From: Bacillota bacterium
Lineage (GTDB): Bacteria; Bacillota; Clostridia; DSM-8532
Length of the DNA: 64,000 nucleotides
Direction of reading: 5' to 3'
Assembly (NCBI GenBank): GCA_023415205.1
Contig: JAEZLR010000011.1
Coordinates: 1-64,000 of the forward strand
The notes beneath the pieces were generated by a model. That model ran no database searches. It saw only the letters and a list, made by a program, of their open reading frames with translations, and was not told the DNA's origin. This document shows, piece after piece, positions 15,746 to 25,595 of the stretch. Within the stretch, counting starts at the first letter, position 1; each line of letters starts with the position of its first letter. A program made the position numbers and the translations under genes.

Positions 15746-16666
15746 ATGAAAAAAAAGCTATTGTTGGGAGTCATCGGTCTCCTCACTTTTATTGCCCTAC
15801 TTTTCTCTGGCTGTGCAAGACTTAATAACAAGCCCTCGGTATTCATGTGGGAGGTGCAGGCAAAGGAGGGCGCTGGAAAGCTCTATCTTCTTGGTTCCAT
15901 CCATGCGGGCAAAAGTGATCTCTATCCGCTGAATCAAGTGATTGAAGAGGCCTATGAGCATTCGGATGTCTTGGCGGTTGAGTGTGATACCTCCACACTG
16001 CTCCAAAGACCCGACCTGGCCGAGCTCATGCAAAAAATGATGTATACCGACGGGTCTACCCTCAAGGACCATATCAGCCCGGAGCTCTATGAAAAAACCA
16101 GTGCCTTGATGAAGGAGCACGGCTTAAGCCTCGGTCTTTTTGAAAAAATGAAGCCCTTTGCCTTGTCTTCTACTATTCTTAGCTTCCAAATGGAAGAATG
16201 GGGTTATTCCCCAGATAACGGTATTGATGTATATTTTTTAAACAAGGCTCATAAGGAAGGAAAAACCATTGCCGAAATTGAATCTATAGAATTTCAATAT
16301 GATCTTTTAGGTGGTTTCTCCGATGAGATTCAGTCCCTTATGCTTAAGAGTACCATTGAGGGAGCTGAATCCTCCAAAGAGGATTTAGACAGTTTATTCA
16401 CCATTTGGTCTAGTGGCGACGCGGCTGCCATGGAGGCTCTTTTTTTGGAGGAGGATGACACGCTGACAGAGGAAGAAAAGGCTATCTACGCTGTTTATGA
16501 TAAGGCCATGATGGAAGACCGTAACATTGCTATGTCTCTGAAGGCTGAAGAATATCTCGCTCAAGGCCAAACGACCTTTTTTGTGGTAGGGTCGGCCCAT
16601 ATGGTTGGAGAAACGGGTATTGTGAAGCAGCTAAAGGATAAAGGCTACAGGGTTATCCAGAAGTAG
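15746..16666 (+). CDS. TraB/GumN family lipoprotein
   Basis: A 306-residue protein with a lipoprotein signal (KKK, hydrophobic core, lipobox LFSGC, Cys 23) and a TraB/GumN domain: LYLLGSIHAGKSDLYPL near residues 48-64, DVLAVECD near 80, and the closing FFVVGSAHMVGETGIVKQL. The conserved GSIHAG, ECD and GSAH residues match the proposed metal-dependent hydrolase core of the TIKI/TraB superfamily. It would act outside the membrane. It is alone on the plus strand between minus-strand neighbours. The substrate is not known. ATG follows GGAAGGTTTCT. Confidence 0.88.
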   Translation: MKKKLLLGVIGLLTFIALLFSGCARLNNKPSVFMWEVQAKEGAGKLYLLGSIHAGKSDLYPLNQVIEEAYEHSDVLAVECDTSTLLQRPDLAELMQKMMYTDGSTLKDHISPELYEKTSALMKEHGLSLGLFEKMKPFALSSTILSFQMEEWGYSPDNGIDVYFLNKAHKEGKTIAEIESIEFQYDLLGGFSDEIQSLMLKSTIEGAESSKEDLDSLFTIWSSGDAAAMEALFLEEDDTLTEEEKAIYAVYDKAMMEDRNIAMSLKAEEYLAQGQTTFFVVGSAHMVGETGIVKQLKDKGYRVIQK

Positions 16667-16712
16667 CCTCAAGCTATGATCCCGGAATCCCCTGCAACCC
16701 TTTTAAAATGGT

Positions 16713-19310
16713 TTACTCCTCACCGCGTATCCCCTCAATGATGACGGTTTCGTTTATTCTTTTAAGAGGAATCTGGCCTGAAAGTATGGTTATAAGCAGG
16801 GTTCCTAGAACAGCCAAAATCACCTGAAGGGTTGGAAAGCTCCACTGAAATTCCCCAACTGCTATAACCGTATTGTAGAGTACCTTTGATAACAAGCACC
16901 CCAACACCGTTCCGATAATAACGGCGATCATTCCATGAAACAGGCTTTCGAGTCGTACAAGCTTTAATATTCCTTTCTGGGTGGCTCCTACAGCCTTCAG
17001 CATGGATAATTCCCTGCGCCTTAAGATGATATTTGTGCTGATGGTATTAACAATGTTTACTGACCCGATGAGGGCAATGACAGAGATAAAGCCATAAATG
17101 AAAATTGAGATGACCAACATGGTGGTTTCGTATTCTCTGGATGCTTGATGATAGTCCAAATAGACCAGCCCTGGGTTCATAGCGGTATACTCTTCAAGAA
17201 AAGTCCTCATCGGAAGAGAATCCGCTCCTTTATCCATCTGGATATACAGTCTCTCCGGGAAGCTCTCACGGCCCATTACCTTTTTAAAGAGCTCCTCGCT
17301 GCCAATGACCTGAATACCCCCCAGGGTGTTTTGAGTTTCTCCGAAAACACCCTGACTGAGAACGCCTGCCACCGTCAGGGTAATATCTTTTACCCCCTCC
17401 GTCTCTTCCGAGTACACTGAAAGAGTGAATTGGTCACCGGGTTTAAGGGTGGTTACATCCATATACACCGTTCTTTGTTTGGCTGTATCATATAGCTTGC
17501 CGGCATTGACAATCAGCACCCTGTCCCCATCATCAAAAATATCGGTTTTTCCGTCAATTAAATAGCTTTTCAGGGCAGTCTCCGCATTGTTCCCATAGGT
17601 GATAAATTGGCTGTTATAGAGAAGCGCTCTACCTTCAGCATCGGTCTCCATGGGCTGATTCAGCACGGTATAGATGTCTTGGTTGACTTTTTCCTTATCA
17701 AGTATAACCTGACCATAGGTGTCCCCAAACCGATAAAGGGTTTCAAGGCCAGGGATGGAAAGAAGCTGCCTCTCATCCTCCTGGGGAAGCTTCAGGCTCT
17801 CACTATAATTGCTATTACTGATAGCAAAATGGGGATAGGAGGACATATCAATCACTCCGGCCTTATAGGCAAAGTCTACCAGACTTCCAAAGGCTATAAA
17901 GAGAACAATACTGATTACCATGGAAAACACGGTAATATAAAAGCGTCTCCGATTTCTGCCAAGGTTCTTCCAGGCTATCCATCCTTCGGGCCCCAAAAGG
18001 CCAAGCCACCCTTTGGAGCGCGAAATATGCTTGAATTTCTCTTTACGAATTTCTCCCGTATTGCGTACAGCCTCCATAGGAGAAACCCTTCCGGCTCGTT
18101 TGGCTGGAAGCCAGGCTGAAAGGAATACGGTGATAAAACCAATAACAATGCTACCCAATAACACTGGATAGGAGATCACCAGGGACATGGATGCAAACTG
18201 AGATTCGGCGGCAATAGTCTTAATGACCTTAATGAGAATGCCTATGGCCAGGGTTCCTGATAAAACGCCAAGGGGTATGCCCACCAAAGCAAGGATCAAG
18301 GCCTCACGGTTAACGATGGAGTTAATCTGGCGCGGGGTTGCACCCACACAGCGCAAAAGTCCGAATTGAGAGACTTTTTCTATCACAGACATATTAAAGG
18401 CATTATAGATAACGGCAATGGTAGCCGTTACTATGAGAAGAACAATAATCGAAAGGATAGTTAGCATTGTTTTATCCAGTATAGGATTGGTGCTCTCGCC
18501 CATAAGCCTCAGCACGCGCTCATTATAACTGATTTTAGAGGCTTTTTCACCCGTCAGTGTCACCCCCGATGCCTTGGCTATGGCTTCCGAGTCCTCAGGG
18601 GCATTTTTCACCGATCTTAAATTGATAAAGACATCATAGACCTCGCCCTCCTTCATCATATCCTCATGAATAAAGGAGAAGGCTTGGGCAAAAATTCTGT
18701 CGGCGATGACCCTGGGTTCAATCAAGCCCACCAATCGGTAGGTTTTGGCCTCTCTTTGCTTAAAGACCTCGTTTTCATCCCAAAGGTTTTCTTCAAGTTT
18801 TACCCCTTGAGGGCTAAAACGGTCTCCGATTCCCAGGGTTAGGGTGTCCCCAATTTTTGTGCCTTCCGGGAAGTTCTTAAGTGTCCAGTAGTCCAGAATG
18901 ATCTCATCGGGCTCGGTTGGGAATCGTCCTTCCTTAAGCTCAATACTCATCCTTGGAAAGGTATCGGTGGAACAAGAAATGACATAGAGATATTGATGGG
19001 GCGGTTGACCTTCCTTCCCACCGTTGTCCGCCATAATAGCATACCCTTCTTGGCGGATAAAAAAGGAGTTTTTCACTGATAGATGATGCATTATCTTTTT
19101 TGCACTGTCAGGGTTTACCTGGGTGAAAGAGGTATGATAGTCACCATTATTCCTTATAGCATCTTGAATGAAGGCCTGCTGCCAGCTCAGAACCAGAGTT
19201 CCCAGCCCCGTAATCAGGGCCACTGATAGGATAATTCCAATAATAGTCAGAACAGCTCTTTTTTTCTGTATTATAATGGTTCTATTGGAAAGCTCCAGAT
19301 AACTTTTCAC
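16713..19310 (-). CDS. FtsX-type ABC transporter permease
   Basis: An 865-residue permease with an N-terminal helix, a MacB-like periplasmic domain, and FtsX helices at about 275-400; an internal repeat begins near residue 450 with a second outer domain and FtsX helices at about 735-855 (ELSMLKAVGATQKGILKLV). The first half carries the equivalent QFGLLRCVGATPRQINSIV. This double-FtsX layout is typical of Firmicutes exporters that respond to antimicrobial peptides or cell-wall stress. The start is GTG, overlapping the ATPase stop (GTGA). It works with the ATPase and probably under the two-component system upstream. The substrate is not visible. Confidence 0.9.
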   Translation of the reverse strand: MKSYLELSNRTIIIQKKRAVLTIIGIILSVALITGLGTLVLSWQQAFIQDAIRNNGDYHTSFTQVNPDSAKKIMHHLSVKNSFFIRQEGYAIMADNGGKEGQPPHQYLYVISCSTDTFPRMSIELKEGRFPTEPDEIILDYWTLKNFPEGTKIGDTLTLGIGDRFSPQGVKLEENLWDENEVFKQREAKTYRLVGLIEPRVIADRIFAQAFSFIHEDMMKEGEVYDVFINLRSVKNAPEDSEAIAKASGVTLTGEKASKISYNERVLRLMGESTNPILDKTMLTILSIIVLLIVTATIAVIYNAFNMSVIEKVSQFGLLRCVGATPRQINSIVNREALILALVGIPLGVLSGTLAIGILIKVIKTIAAESQFASMSLVISYPVLLGSIVIGFITVFLSAWLPAKRAGRVSPMEAVRNTGEIRKEKFKHISRSKGWLGLLGPEGWIAWKNLGRNRRRFYITVFSMVISIVLFIAFGSLVDFAYKAGVIDMSSYPHFAISNSNYSESLKLPQEDERQLLSIPGLETLYRFGDTYGQVILDKEKVNQDIYTVLNQPMETDAEGRALLYNSQFITYGNNAETALKSYLIDGKTDIFDDGDRVLIVNAGKLYDTAKQRTVYMDVTTLKPGDQFTLSVYSEETEGVKDITLTVAGVLSQGVFGETQNTLGGIQVIGSEELFKKVMGRESFPERLYIQMDKGADSLPMRTFLEEYTAMNPGLVYLDYHQASREYETTMLVISIFIYGFISVIALIGSVNIVNTISTNIILRRRELSMLKAVGATQKGILKLVRLESLFHGMIAVIIGTVLGCLLSKVLYNTVIAVGEFQWSFPTLQVILAVLGTLLITILSGQIPLKRINETVIIEGIRGEE

Positions 19311-19990
19311 AGGGTGGACACCTCCTGCGAGGCAATCATCCCATCGGTGATATGGATGACGCGATCAGCCTGGGCCGCTATTCTTGCATCATGGGTTATG
19401 ACCATCAGCGTCTGGTGGTATTTGCGTACTGAGTATTTCAACAACTCAATAATCTCATTCCCGTTTTTGCTGTCCAGGTTTCCTGTAGGCTCATCAGCCA
19501 GTATAATTGACGGCTTATAAGCCAACGCACGACCAATGGATACCCGTTGCTGCTGCCCCCCCGACAGCTCCGAGGGCAGATGGTGCCTTCTATCCTCAAG
19601 TCCCAATAGTCTGAGAAGATCGGACAGGTAGGCCTTATCGACTTCCCTCCTGTCAAGCAAGAGCGGTAATAGGATATTCTCCTCGGCGGTAAGGACAGGG
19701 ATGAGGTTATAGTTCTGAAAAATAAAGCCAACCTTGCGTCTTCTGAAAAGAGCCAACTTGCTTTCTGGGAGGGAATACACATCCTCACCGCCTACGAGCA
19801 CCTTCCCCCCGGTAGGTTTGTCCACCCCGCCCACTAGATGAAGGAGGGTACTCTTTCCTGAACCGCTGGGACCCACAATAGCGACAAACTCGCCTTTTTC
19901 AATGGTTAAATTGATGCCTTTCAAGGCCTCAACACGATTTTCGCCTTTTCCATAGATTTTTTTTAAATCAATTGTTTTGACGATTTCCAT
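19307..19990 (-). CDS. ABC transporter ATP-binding protein (LolD/MacB type)
   Basis: A 227-residue ATPase with Walker A GPSGSGKST (about 40), Q-loop, signature LSGGQQQRVSIGRAL, Walker B IILADEPTGNLD and H-switch ITHD. It belongs to the LolD/MacB/FtsE branch that powers FtsX-type permeases, and its last codon overlaps the start of such a permease. ATG follows AGGAGGTCCTATATTGTC. An 88-bp gap separates it from the histidine kinase gene and contains a CTTACA-N4-TGTAAG inverted repeat, a likely response-regulator site. Confidence 0.93.
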   Translation of the reverse strand: MEIVKTIDLKKIYGKGENRVEALKGINLTIEKGEFVAIVGPSGSGKSTLLHLVGGVDKPTGGKVLVGGEDVYSLPESKLALFRRRKVGFIFQNYNLIPVLTAEENILLPLLLDRREVDKAYLSDLLRLLGLEDRRHHLPSELSGGQQQRVSIGRALAYKPSIILADEPTGNLDSKNGNEIIELLKYSVRKYHQTLMVITHDARIAAQADRVIHITDGMIASQEVSTL

Positions 19991-20062
19991 GACAATATAG
20001 GACCTCCTGTGCTTTTATAGCTTTATTGTATCGAGTCAAGCTTAATAGGAGGTGTCTTTTAT

Positions 20063-20078
20063 CTTACAGTTTTGTAAG
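20063..20078. promoter_or_regulatory. Inverted-repeat operator before the ABC exporter genes
   Basis: CTTACA (20063-20068), four bases and TGTAAG (20073-20078) form a perfect inverted repeat directly after the kinase stop codon and about 73 bp upstream of the ATPase start. Sites of the form TTACA-N4/5-TGTAA are bound by OmpR-type regulators of Firmicutes ABC stress exporters. TTGACT and TATAAA boxes follow towards the ATPase gene, but with a short 14-bp gap. Confidence 0.65.
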
Positions 20079-21323
20079 CTAGATCTCCTTGAGGAGGAGA
20101 ACGACAAATTCAGTGCCCTTTCCCTTTTCGCTTTTAACAAGAATGCTGCCGCCATGGCCCTCGACAATGGCTTTTGAAAGGGACAAGCCAATCCCTATAC
20201 TACTGGGCTTGGGGCTAGACCCTTTATAAAACCGTTTAAAAATATACGGTAAATCCGCCTTACTGATACCTTCCCCATTGTCGGTAATAATCACCCCGGA
20301 GGTAAGCGGTGTATTAAAGGCCTGAGCCCGAACACACCCTCCGGCTTTACAGTGCTCAATGCAGTTTTTAATAATATTGATCAAGGCTTCCCTGAGCCAC
20401 TCCGAATCTCCTTTCCAGAAGATTTCAGGTTTATTTTCCGGGGCTATTAGTTGAACCTGTGCTTCCCTGGCCATGACTGAAAGGGTTTCAAAAGCCTTTT
20501 CTACCACCTGCATCACCGGTTGAGCTTCAAGCCGAAAGGTAATGCTTCCCGATTCCAGCCGCGCCATTTTCAAAAGACTCTGAATGAGCCACTCCAAACG
20601 GCTCAGTTGCTGATTGCAGGATTCCAGAAAAGACTTCCGAGTGGGTTCTTCCATTTTGGTATCACTCAAAAGAATCTCATTATTAATGATCAGGGTAGAT
20701 AGGGGTGTTTTCAGTTGATGGGAGATATCTGTAATAATATCCTTAAGAAAAGTCTTTTCTGCCTTTAAGCTTTCCAAGGAGCTTTTAAGCCTTTCGGCCA
20801 TTTGGTTAAAATGGTGGCCCAGGATGGCAAAGCTTCCTTCACCCTCCCATGCCAGATGATGACTATAATCTCCCTCAACAATTTTCTCTGCACTCTTGGC
20901 AATCCCATCTATTTTGTGGTAAATAAACCGTGAATACCGGGAGATCGCCAAAAAGGTCAGCACACCAAATAGAAGGATGAAGAGGGAGCCATAAAGAAAA
21001 ACCGAACCCATGCCGGTTCGGATAAGCGGTGATTGATAAAGCGGCGTATCAGATGTATAGCCGTATTGTGCCAGAAGCATTGAACCGGCATAAATCTCCT
21101 GGTCATCAGGCCTCTCCAAAAGTGCAACCGCCAGTTCGGGTCCTTCTTGAGGGTACAGACTCAATAGCCTTCCAATCATGGCCGCATTCTGGTCGTAAAC
21201 CTGAACCTGAAGATTGGCCATCAGCCTGTAGGAGATCATCCATAAAAGGAGAAGCATCCCTGTAGAAATCAACAAAAGGATGAATATCATCCTTTTATAT
21301 TCTCTGTTTCTGAAAAGTATCAT
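20079..21323 (-). CDS. Sensor histidine kinase
   Basis: A 414-residue membrane kinase: two membrane helices (about 12-32 and 105-128) around a short outer loop of roughly 70 residues, a HAMP domain (about 130-180), the DHp box DISHQLKTPLSTL with the phospho-acceptor His near 200, and a HATPase domain with NIIKNCIEHC (N box), DNGEGIS (G1) and GIGLSLSKAIVEGHGG (G2). The short outer loop is typical of kinases that sense stress through a partner ABC transporter. It starts five bases after the response regulator stop and is followed by the FtsX-type exporter genes. Confidence 0.92.
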   Translation of the reverse strand: MILFRNREYKRMIFILLLISTGMLLLLWMISYRLMANLQVQVYDQNAAMIGRLLSLYPQEGPELAVALLERPDDQEIYAGSMLLAQYGYTSDTPLYQSPLIRTGMGSVFLYGSLFILLFGVLTFLAISRYSRFIYHKIDGIAKSAEKIVEGDYSHHLAWEGEGSFAILGHHFNQMAERLKSSLESLKAEKTFLKDIITDISHQLKTPLSTLIINNEILLSDTKMEEPTRKSFLESCNQQLSRLEWLIQSLLKMARLESGSITFRLEAQPVMQVVEKAFETLSVMAREAQVQLIAPENKPEIFWKGDSEWLREALINIIKNCIEHCKAGGCVRAQAFNTPLTSGVIITDNGEGISKADLPYIFKRFYKGSSPKPSSIGIGLSLSKAIVEGHGGSILVKSEKGKGTEFVVLLLKEI

Positions 21324-21328
21324 TACCC

Positions 21329-22021
21329 CTAGTCCCTCCTTACCTCACAATCCCATTTGTAGCCTAAGCCCCTGATAGTTTTGATTAATAAAGGATTCTC
21401 AGGGTCAGATTCTATTTTTTCACGAAGGCGCCGAATGTACACCGAGAGAGCATTGCCATCTACAAAATCCCCATCGCTGTCCCACAGCAGTTCTAATAGT
21501 CTGTTTCGGGTCAGTACACCTTTAGGATTCCTCATCAGAAACAAAAGAAGCTTATACTCCAATGAGGTGAGAGAAACCTCTTTCTCACCCCTTTTTACCT
21601 GGGACTCAAGAACATGAACGGTAAGGTCTCCGCTTCTCATCACCGTTCCCTCAAGTGTACTCTCAGGCCCATGACGCCTTAGTACCGCTTTGATTCTTGA
21701 CAGAAGCTCTTTAACGCGAATCGGCTTTGTAATATAGTCATCGGCACCGGTATCCAGGCCCAGTACAACATTGGCCTCCTCATCACAAGCCGTCAGAAAT
21801 ATGACCGGAACCCTACTCATTTTTCTGATTTCACTTAATATTTGATAACCAGATCCATCAGGGAGCATGACATCCAGGAGCACCATGCCTATTCTGTCAT
21901 TAAACTGGGTTAGCGCTTCTTTAACTGTGCCTGCCAGCGAAACCCCATAGCCTTCGCTTTTCAAGGCATATTCCACTGCCATGGCCAGATTGAGATCATC
22001 CTCTACCAAAAGGATCTGCAT
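21329..22021 (-). CDS. OmpR-family response regulator
   Basis: A 230-residue regulator: receiver domain (EDD at 7-9, phospho-acceptor D50 in VLLDVMLPDGSG, K near 102 in TKPIRVKEL) and an OmpR winged-helix domain (about 130-226, ending TIRGLGYKWD). It is the cognate regulator of the kinase that follows by five bases, and the inverted repeat before the ABC genes is its most likely site. It begins 22 bases after the SLH protein stop, so all five genes can be in one transcript. Confidence 0.92.
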   Translation of the reverse strand: MQILLVEDDLNLAMAVEYALKSEGYGVSLAGTVKEALTQFNDRIGMVLLDVMLPDGSGYQILSEIRKMSRVPVIFLTACDEEANVVLGLDTGADDYITKPIRVKELLSRIKAVLRRHGPESTLEGTVMRSGDLTVHVLESQVKRGEKEVSLTSLEYKLLLFLMRNPKGVLTRNRLLELLWDSDGDFVDGNALSVYIRRLREKIESDPENPLLIKTIRGLGYKWDCEVRRD

Positions 22022-22043
22022 CCTATTTCCTCCAAGTTCATCT

Positions 22044-24332
22044 TTATCTCAATAATATCATGACAACCTTGCCGCCATAATTCAAGGGTTTATCAAGATA
22101 AATCGTCACTTGTCCGTAGCTTTGGCCTTTTCTTAGCTCGTTGTTTGAAATTTTCTTCCATTGGCTGTCTTCCAGAAGCCTGTAAATGGCCAAATCCTGA
22201 TGATAGCTGTAAATAGTTGATCCCACGCGGATCCGGGAAGAATCCACCCCTTGAATGACAGAATCGGAGGCCTTTGCCGTCAGGGCATACTCAAGGGCTG
22301 TGACCTGACCCCCTGACATTTTTACACGGACAGGTGCATTTAAAAAGACCCCCACATCCTGCCCCTGGTAGGTATATTCCTTGCCACCGATGAGCAGTGT
22401 CACCACTTCACTTCTGGTAAAACTGACGGGATCAAGGCTGATAACCTTGGAGGTGACCAAGCCATAGCGAATAGTTTCCTCCAAAGCGTCGTCCAGAAGC
22501 AAGGCATCAATATCATTAAAATCTCCTGAGGTATGGAGATATTTTACCTTCTTTTCCATGAGATAGCCATTGGGTAAATCGCTCCATCGGATGACCGAGG
22601 CCTTAACATCCCCGACAGTATTCGCATCAATGAGGTTGAATATAACTGCATCATTGGCCACATAATAGTCCCCCAGCATCCGGCTGTCACGGTCAACCTT
22701 CATGGCTCCATAGCTAGGATAATCCAACGCGGTTAGCTCAACGGTATCATATTCTTTACCTGAGGCTATCACCTTGTATTTCATAATCTTTCCTCTGTGT
22801 TGGTTCATGGAAGAGGCCACACGATAGACCTTTCTGGAGCCGTCACTCTTAAGCAGGTGAACATAATCGTATTTTGTACCAAAGTCCTCTGTTTTGCCAG
22901 AATTAAGGGAATAGGCATTGAGTACCAGAACATAGTCCTCATTGTTCGAAATCCCCTCGGAGACAATATCCACTGCCTTGTCATCATAGCCTAGCAAAAG
23001 CTTGCAGGTTTCACCCACCTGGGTGCTTCCTGGGCCGTTGAGCTTTTCTATGGGAAAATCATCAGAAAGAGCATAGGATACCCCTTCTACTTCAAGAGTG
23101 GTAGGGGATACTTTATTGGGAAGAATGCCAGTGATTCTACCAGAAACCGTGTTGGAATGAATGATGATATAGCCATTCTCTTGCCATATATCGGTGACCT
23201 CATAGAGGACATCGTTGACCTCAATCTGCTGGGGAGTGATATATTTACCCTCCCTGTCTATGAGGCTTCCACCATAGCGTACCTCCATGGGGTATCCGAC
23301 CGTGGAGGAGGTGACCACCTTAGGTTCCGAGGTCAGAGGATCAAACAAGACACCGTACTGAAGGCCTTTTTTGTCAGAGGCTAACACCAGGGAGGAGTTA
23401 TTCCTTATACTACTCAAAAACACTGAATAGCTCACTGTCTGACCTTTATAGTAAAAAACCGGATGGGAAGGAAGGGAAAGCTTCTCCCCACTGTTAAGGG
23501 TGAGGGTTCCCGACACCACATTCTTGATAGACAACTCCTGAAAGGTCATAGGAGCCGGGGTAAGGTGGGTAACTTGCCCATCCCTGACCCGGGCGATGTA
23601 TTTCTTTCCTGCCTCAGGCATTTTAAGACCCGAGTTAAGAGTGTATATACCTTTCTCTGTCAAGATCTTCTTGGCATCAGCCTTTGGATTTACCGTTTGA
23701 TTCTCTAAGACGATGAAATTTTGGTAAATGGGCAGGGTTTCCATCAGCTTTTGGCTTCCCCCGAACACCTGGGTATCAAGGGCTCGGTCCAGAATAAAGG
23801 CCATCTGACCGCGGGTGACCGTCCCATTAGCCTCTGCATCCATCCCCTCCAGCAGATTTAAATGCTTAAGAAGGGCCATGTAATTCTCGGGATAGGTGCC
23901 CGATAAGTAGAATTCTTCATACTTAAGCAGCTTTCCAACAATTTTTGCCGTTTGCGCAAAGGTAATCTTATCAGTTGGGTGGAACTTATTGTCCTTAAAA
24001 GCCGTCATCAAACCAAGCTTTGAGGCCGTATTAATTGATCCGTTGGACCATAGGGAAGCCGGTACGTCTGAGAAGAGTTGGGTTCCTTTAAAAAGCGTTA
24101 TCTTATCTTCCTTTCCACTGAGCCTGACAAGGGCTGCCGCCATTTCCTCCCGGGTCATAGCACGGTTAAGATCCATTTTATCAGGTGGTGCGGGAGAAAA
24201 TATCCCAAGATCCATCAACCGCTGCATGCTTTGTTCGGGCTCTGACAATGAGGGTGTTACCGCTAACAAATCTATAGATGTTAATGAAATAATTAATGAA
24301 AAAACCAAAATCCATGGAATGATCTTTTTCAC
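22044..24332 (-). CDS. S-layer homology (SLH) domain surface protein
   Basis: A 762-residue secreted protein with a signal peptide (residues 1-25, IPWILVFSLIISLTSIDLLA) and three SLH repeats (about 35-200: MQRLMDLGIF, SDVPASLWSNGSINTASKLG, GTVTRGQMAFILDRAL). SLH repeats bind pyruvylated wall polymers. The remaining 550 residues are beta-rich repeats without a recognised catalytic domain. ATG after TAAGGAGGAAGG. It directly precedes the two-component/ABC genes and diverges from the LCP gene, placing envelope functions together. The role of the C-terminal part is unknown. Confidence 0.85.
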   Translation of the reverse strand: MKKIIPWILVFSLIISLTSIDLLAVTPSLSEPEQSMQRLMDLGIFSPAPPDKMDLNRAMTREEMAAALVRLSGKEDKITLFKGTQLFSDVPASLWSNGSINTASKLGLMTAFKDNKFHPTDKITFAQTAKIVGKLLKYEEFYLSGTYPENYMALLKHLNLLEGMDAEANGTVTRGQMAFILDRALDTQVFGGSQKLMETLPIYQNFIVLENQTVNPKADAKKILTEKGIYTLNSGLKMPEAGKKYIARVRDGQVTHLTPAPMTFQELSIKNVVSGTLTLNSGEKLSLPSHPVFYYKGQTVSYSVFLSSIRNNSSLVLASDKKGLQYGVLFDPLTSEPKVVTSSTVGYPMEVRYGGSLIDREGKYITPQQIEVNDVLYEVTDIWQENGYIIIHSNTVSGRITGILPNKVSPTTLEVEGVSYALSDDFPIEKLNGPGSTQVGETCKLLLGYDDKAVDIVSEGISNNEDYVLVLNAYSLNSGKTEDFGTKYDYVHLLKSDGSRKVYRVASSMNQHRGKIMKYKVIASGKEYDTVELTALDYPSYGAMKVDRDSRMLGDYYVANDAVIFNLIDANTVGDVKASVIRWSDLPNGYLMEKKVKYLHTSGDFNDIDALLLDDALEETIRYGLVTSKVISLDPVSFTRSEVVTLLIGGKEYTYQGQDVGVFLNAPVRVKMSGGQVTALEYALTAKASDSVIQGVDSSRIRVGSTIYSYHQDLAIYRLLEDSQWKKISNNELRKGQSYGQVTIYLDKPLNYGGKVVMILLR

Positions 24333-24524
24333 AGTTAACCTTCCTCCTTAGGATGTCGTTCTTTCACATATACCCGAGCATGCGGCTTTTTGTCTGTTCC
24401 TTAAGGAATATTTATTTTTGTTTTTTTGACAAAGTTTATATATTAAATTATTGTTAATACTTTAAATAAAACAGAAACTGATATAAAATTGATGTGACTT
24501 AAAAAATAAAGAAGGTCAATCTTT

Positions 24525-25529
24525 ATGAGCAGTCAGAAAAGAAGTAAAATAATCAAAAAATTTGCCCTATATTTTGGGTTGGTCTGTCTAGGAGCTCTTC
24601 TCTTAATGGCCGGCACATTATTGTTAAGTATGCGTCCTCCTGAAGGCAACTTGACCCTTAATCGGTCAGGTCGCGTTGATCATCTTGAAAACATTGTCAA
24701 TAATGACCCCAGTGTTCCTCAAGGCCCCCCGTCCACCCAACAAAGCTACACCTTTCTTGTGGCGGGAAAGGATAAGGTAGCCGACAATACTGACACTATC
24801 ATGTTGGTTAAGCTAGATATTACCGAAAAAAAAGTGACGATTCTCAATATTCCTCGGGATACCATGCTGGATACCCAAAGAAAAGCAAAAAAGGTCAATG
24901 CATCCTACCAGATTGGGGGCATTGAACAACTTGAGCAGGATGTGGCCAGTCTCACGGGTTTTTATGTCAACCGATATGTGCTCTTTGATATTGAAGGTGT
25001 GGAACAAATGGTGGATGCCATTGGCGGGGTGGATTTTGATGTGCCCCGAAATATGCATTATGAGGATCCCACCCAGAACCTTTCCATTCACCTTAAAAAG
25101 GGATTCCAGCATCTTAACGGTGAGCAGGCTGTCAAGCTAGCTCGCTACCGTAGTGGATATTCGGATGGAGATATCGGACGAATCGGGGTTCAGCAGGAGC
25201 TGTTGAAGGCATTGATCTCCCAGGCCCTTAAACCCGAAAACATTCTCAAGCTTCCCGAATTGGTTCGCCTTTTTAATGATAATATTGAAACCGATATTGA
25301 GCTGGGAAATATGCTTTGGCTTGCGGATCAGGTGAAGGATTTTAAGGTGAGTGATATAGAAACCTACCTTCTGCCTGGCGTGGCAGCCACGGTAGACAGT
25401 ATTTCCTATTGGCTACCCTACGAGAACGAACTTCTTAAACTCATTAACGAAGGTTTCAATCCCTTGAATGAGCCTATTACCTTGAACGATCTCTCCATCC
25501 CCATTTACCCGGAAAACGAAGGAAAATAG
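24525..25529 (+). CDS. LytR-CpsA-Psr (LCP) family wall polymer ligase
   Basis: A 334-residue protein with one N-terminal membrane helix (about 13-35) and an extracytoplasmic LCP domain (about 75-240): DNTDTIMLVKLDI, the IPRDTMLD arginine motif, YVLFDIEGVEQMVDAIGGVD, and the ARYRSGYSDGDIGRIGVQQE arginine block. LCP enzymes attach anionic polymers to peptidoglycan using polyprenyl-linked donors. The gene diverges from the SLH gene, whose product needs such polymers for anchoring. It is followed 66 bases later by the ferredoxin gene, which probably has a separate role. ATG after AAGAAGGTCAATCTTT. Confidence 0.9.
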   Translation: MSSQKRSKIIKKFALYFGLVCLGALLLMAGTLLLSMRPPEGNLTLNRSGRVDHLENIVNNDPSVPQGPPSTQQSYTFLVAGKDKVADNTDTIMLVKLDITEKKVTILNIPRDTMLDTQRKAKKVNASYQIGGIEQLEQDVASLTGFYVNRYVLFDIEGVEQMVDAIGGVDFDVPRNMHYEDPTQNLSIHLKKGFQHLNGEQAVKLARYRSGYSDGDIGRIGVQQELLKALISQALKPENILKLPELVRLFNDNIETDIELGNMLWLADQVKDFKVSDIETYLLPGVAATVDSISYWLPYENELLKLINEGFNPLNEPITLNDLSIPIYPENEGK

Positions 25530-25595
25530 TTATACTGTACCTGACTTGGGCATACTGACAATATAAGAAAATATGAGAATAAAGGAGTCCTGAAT

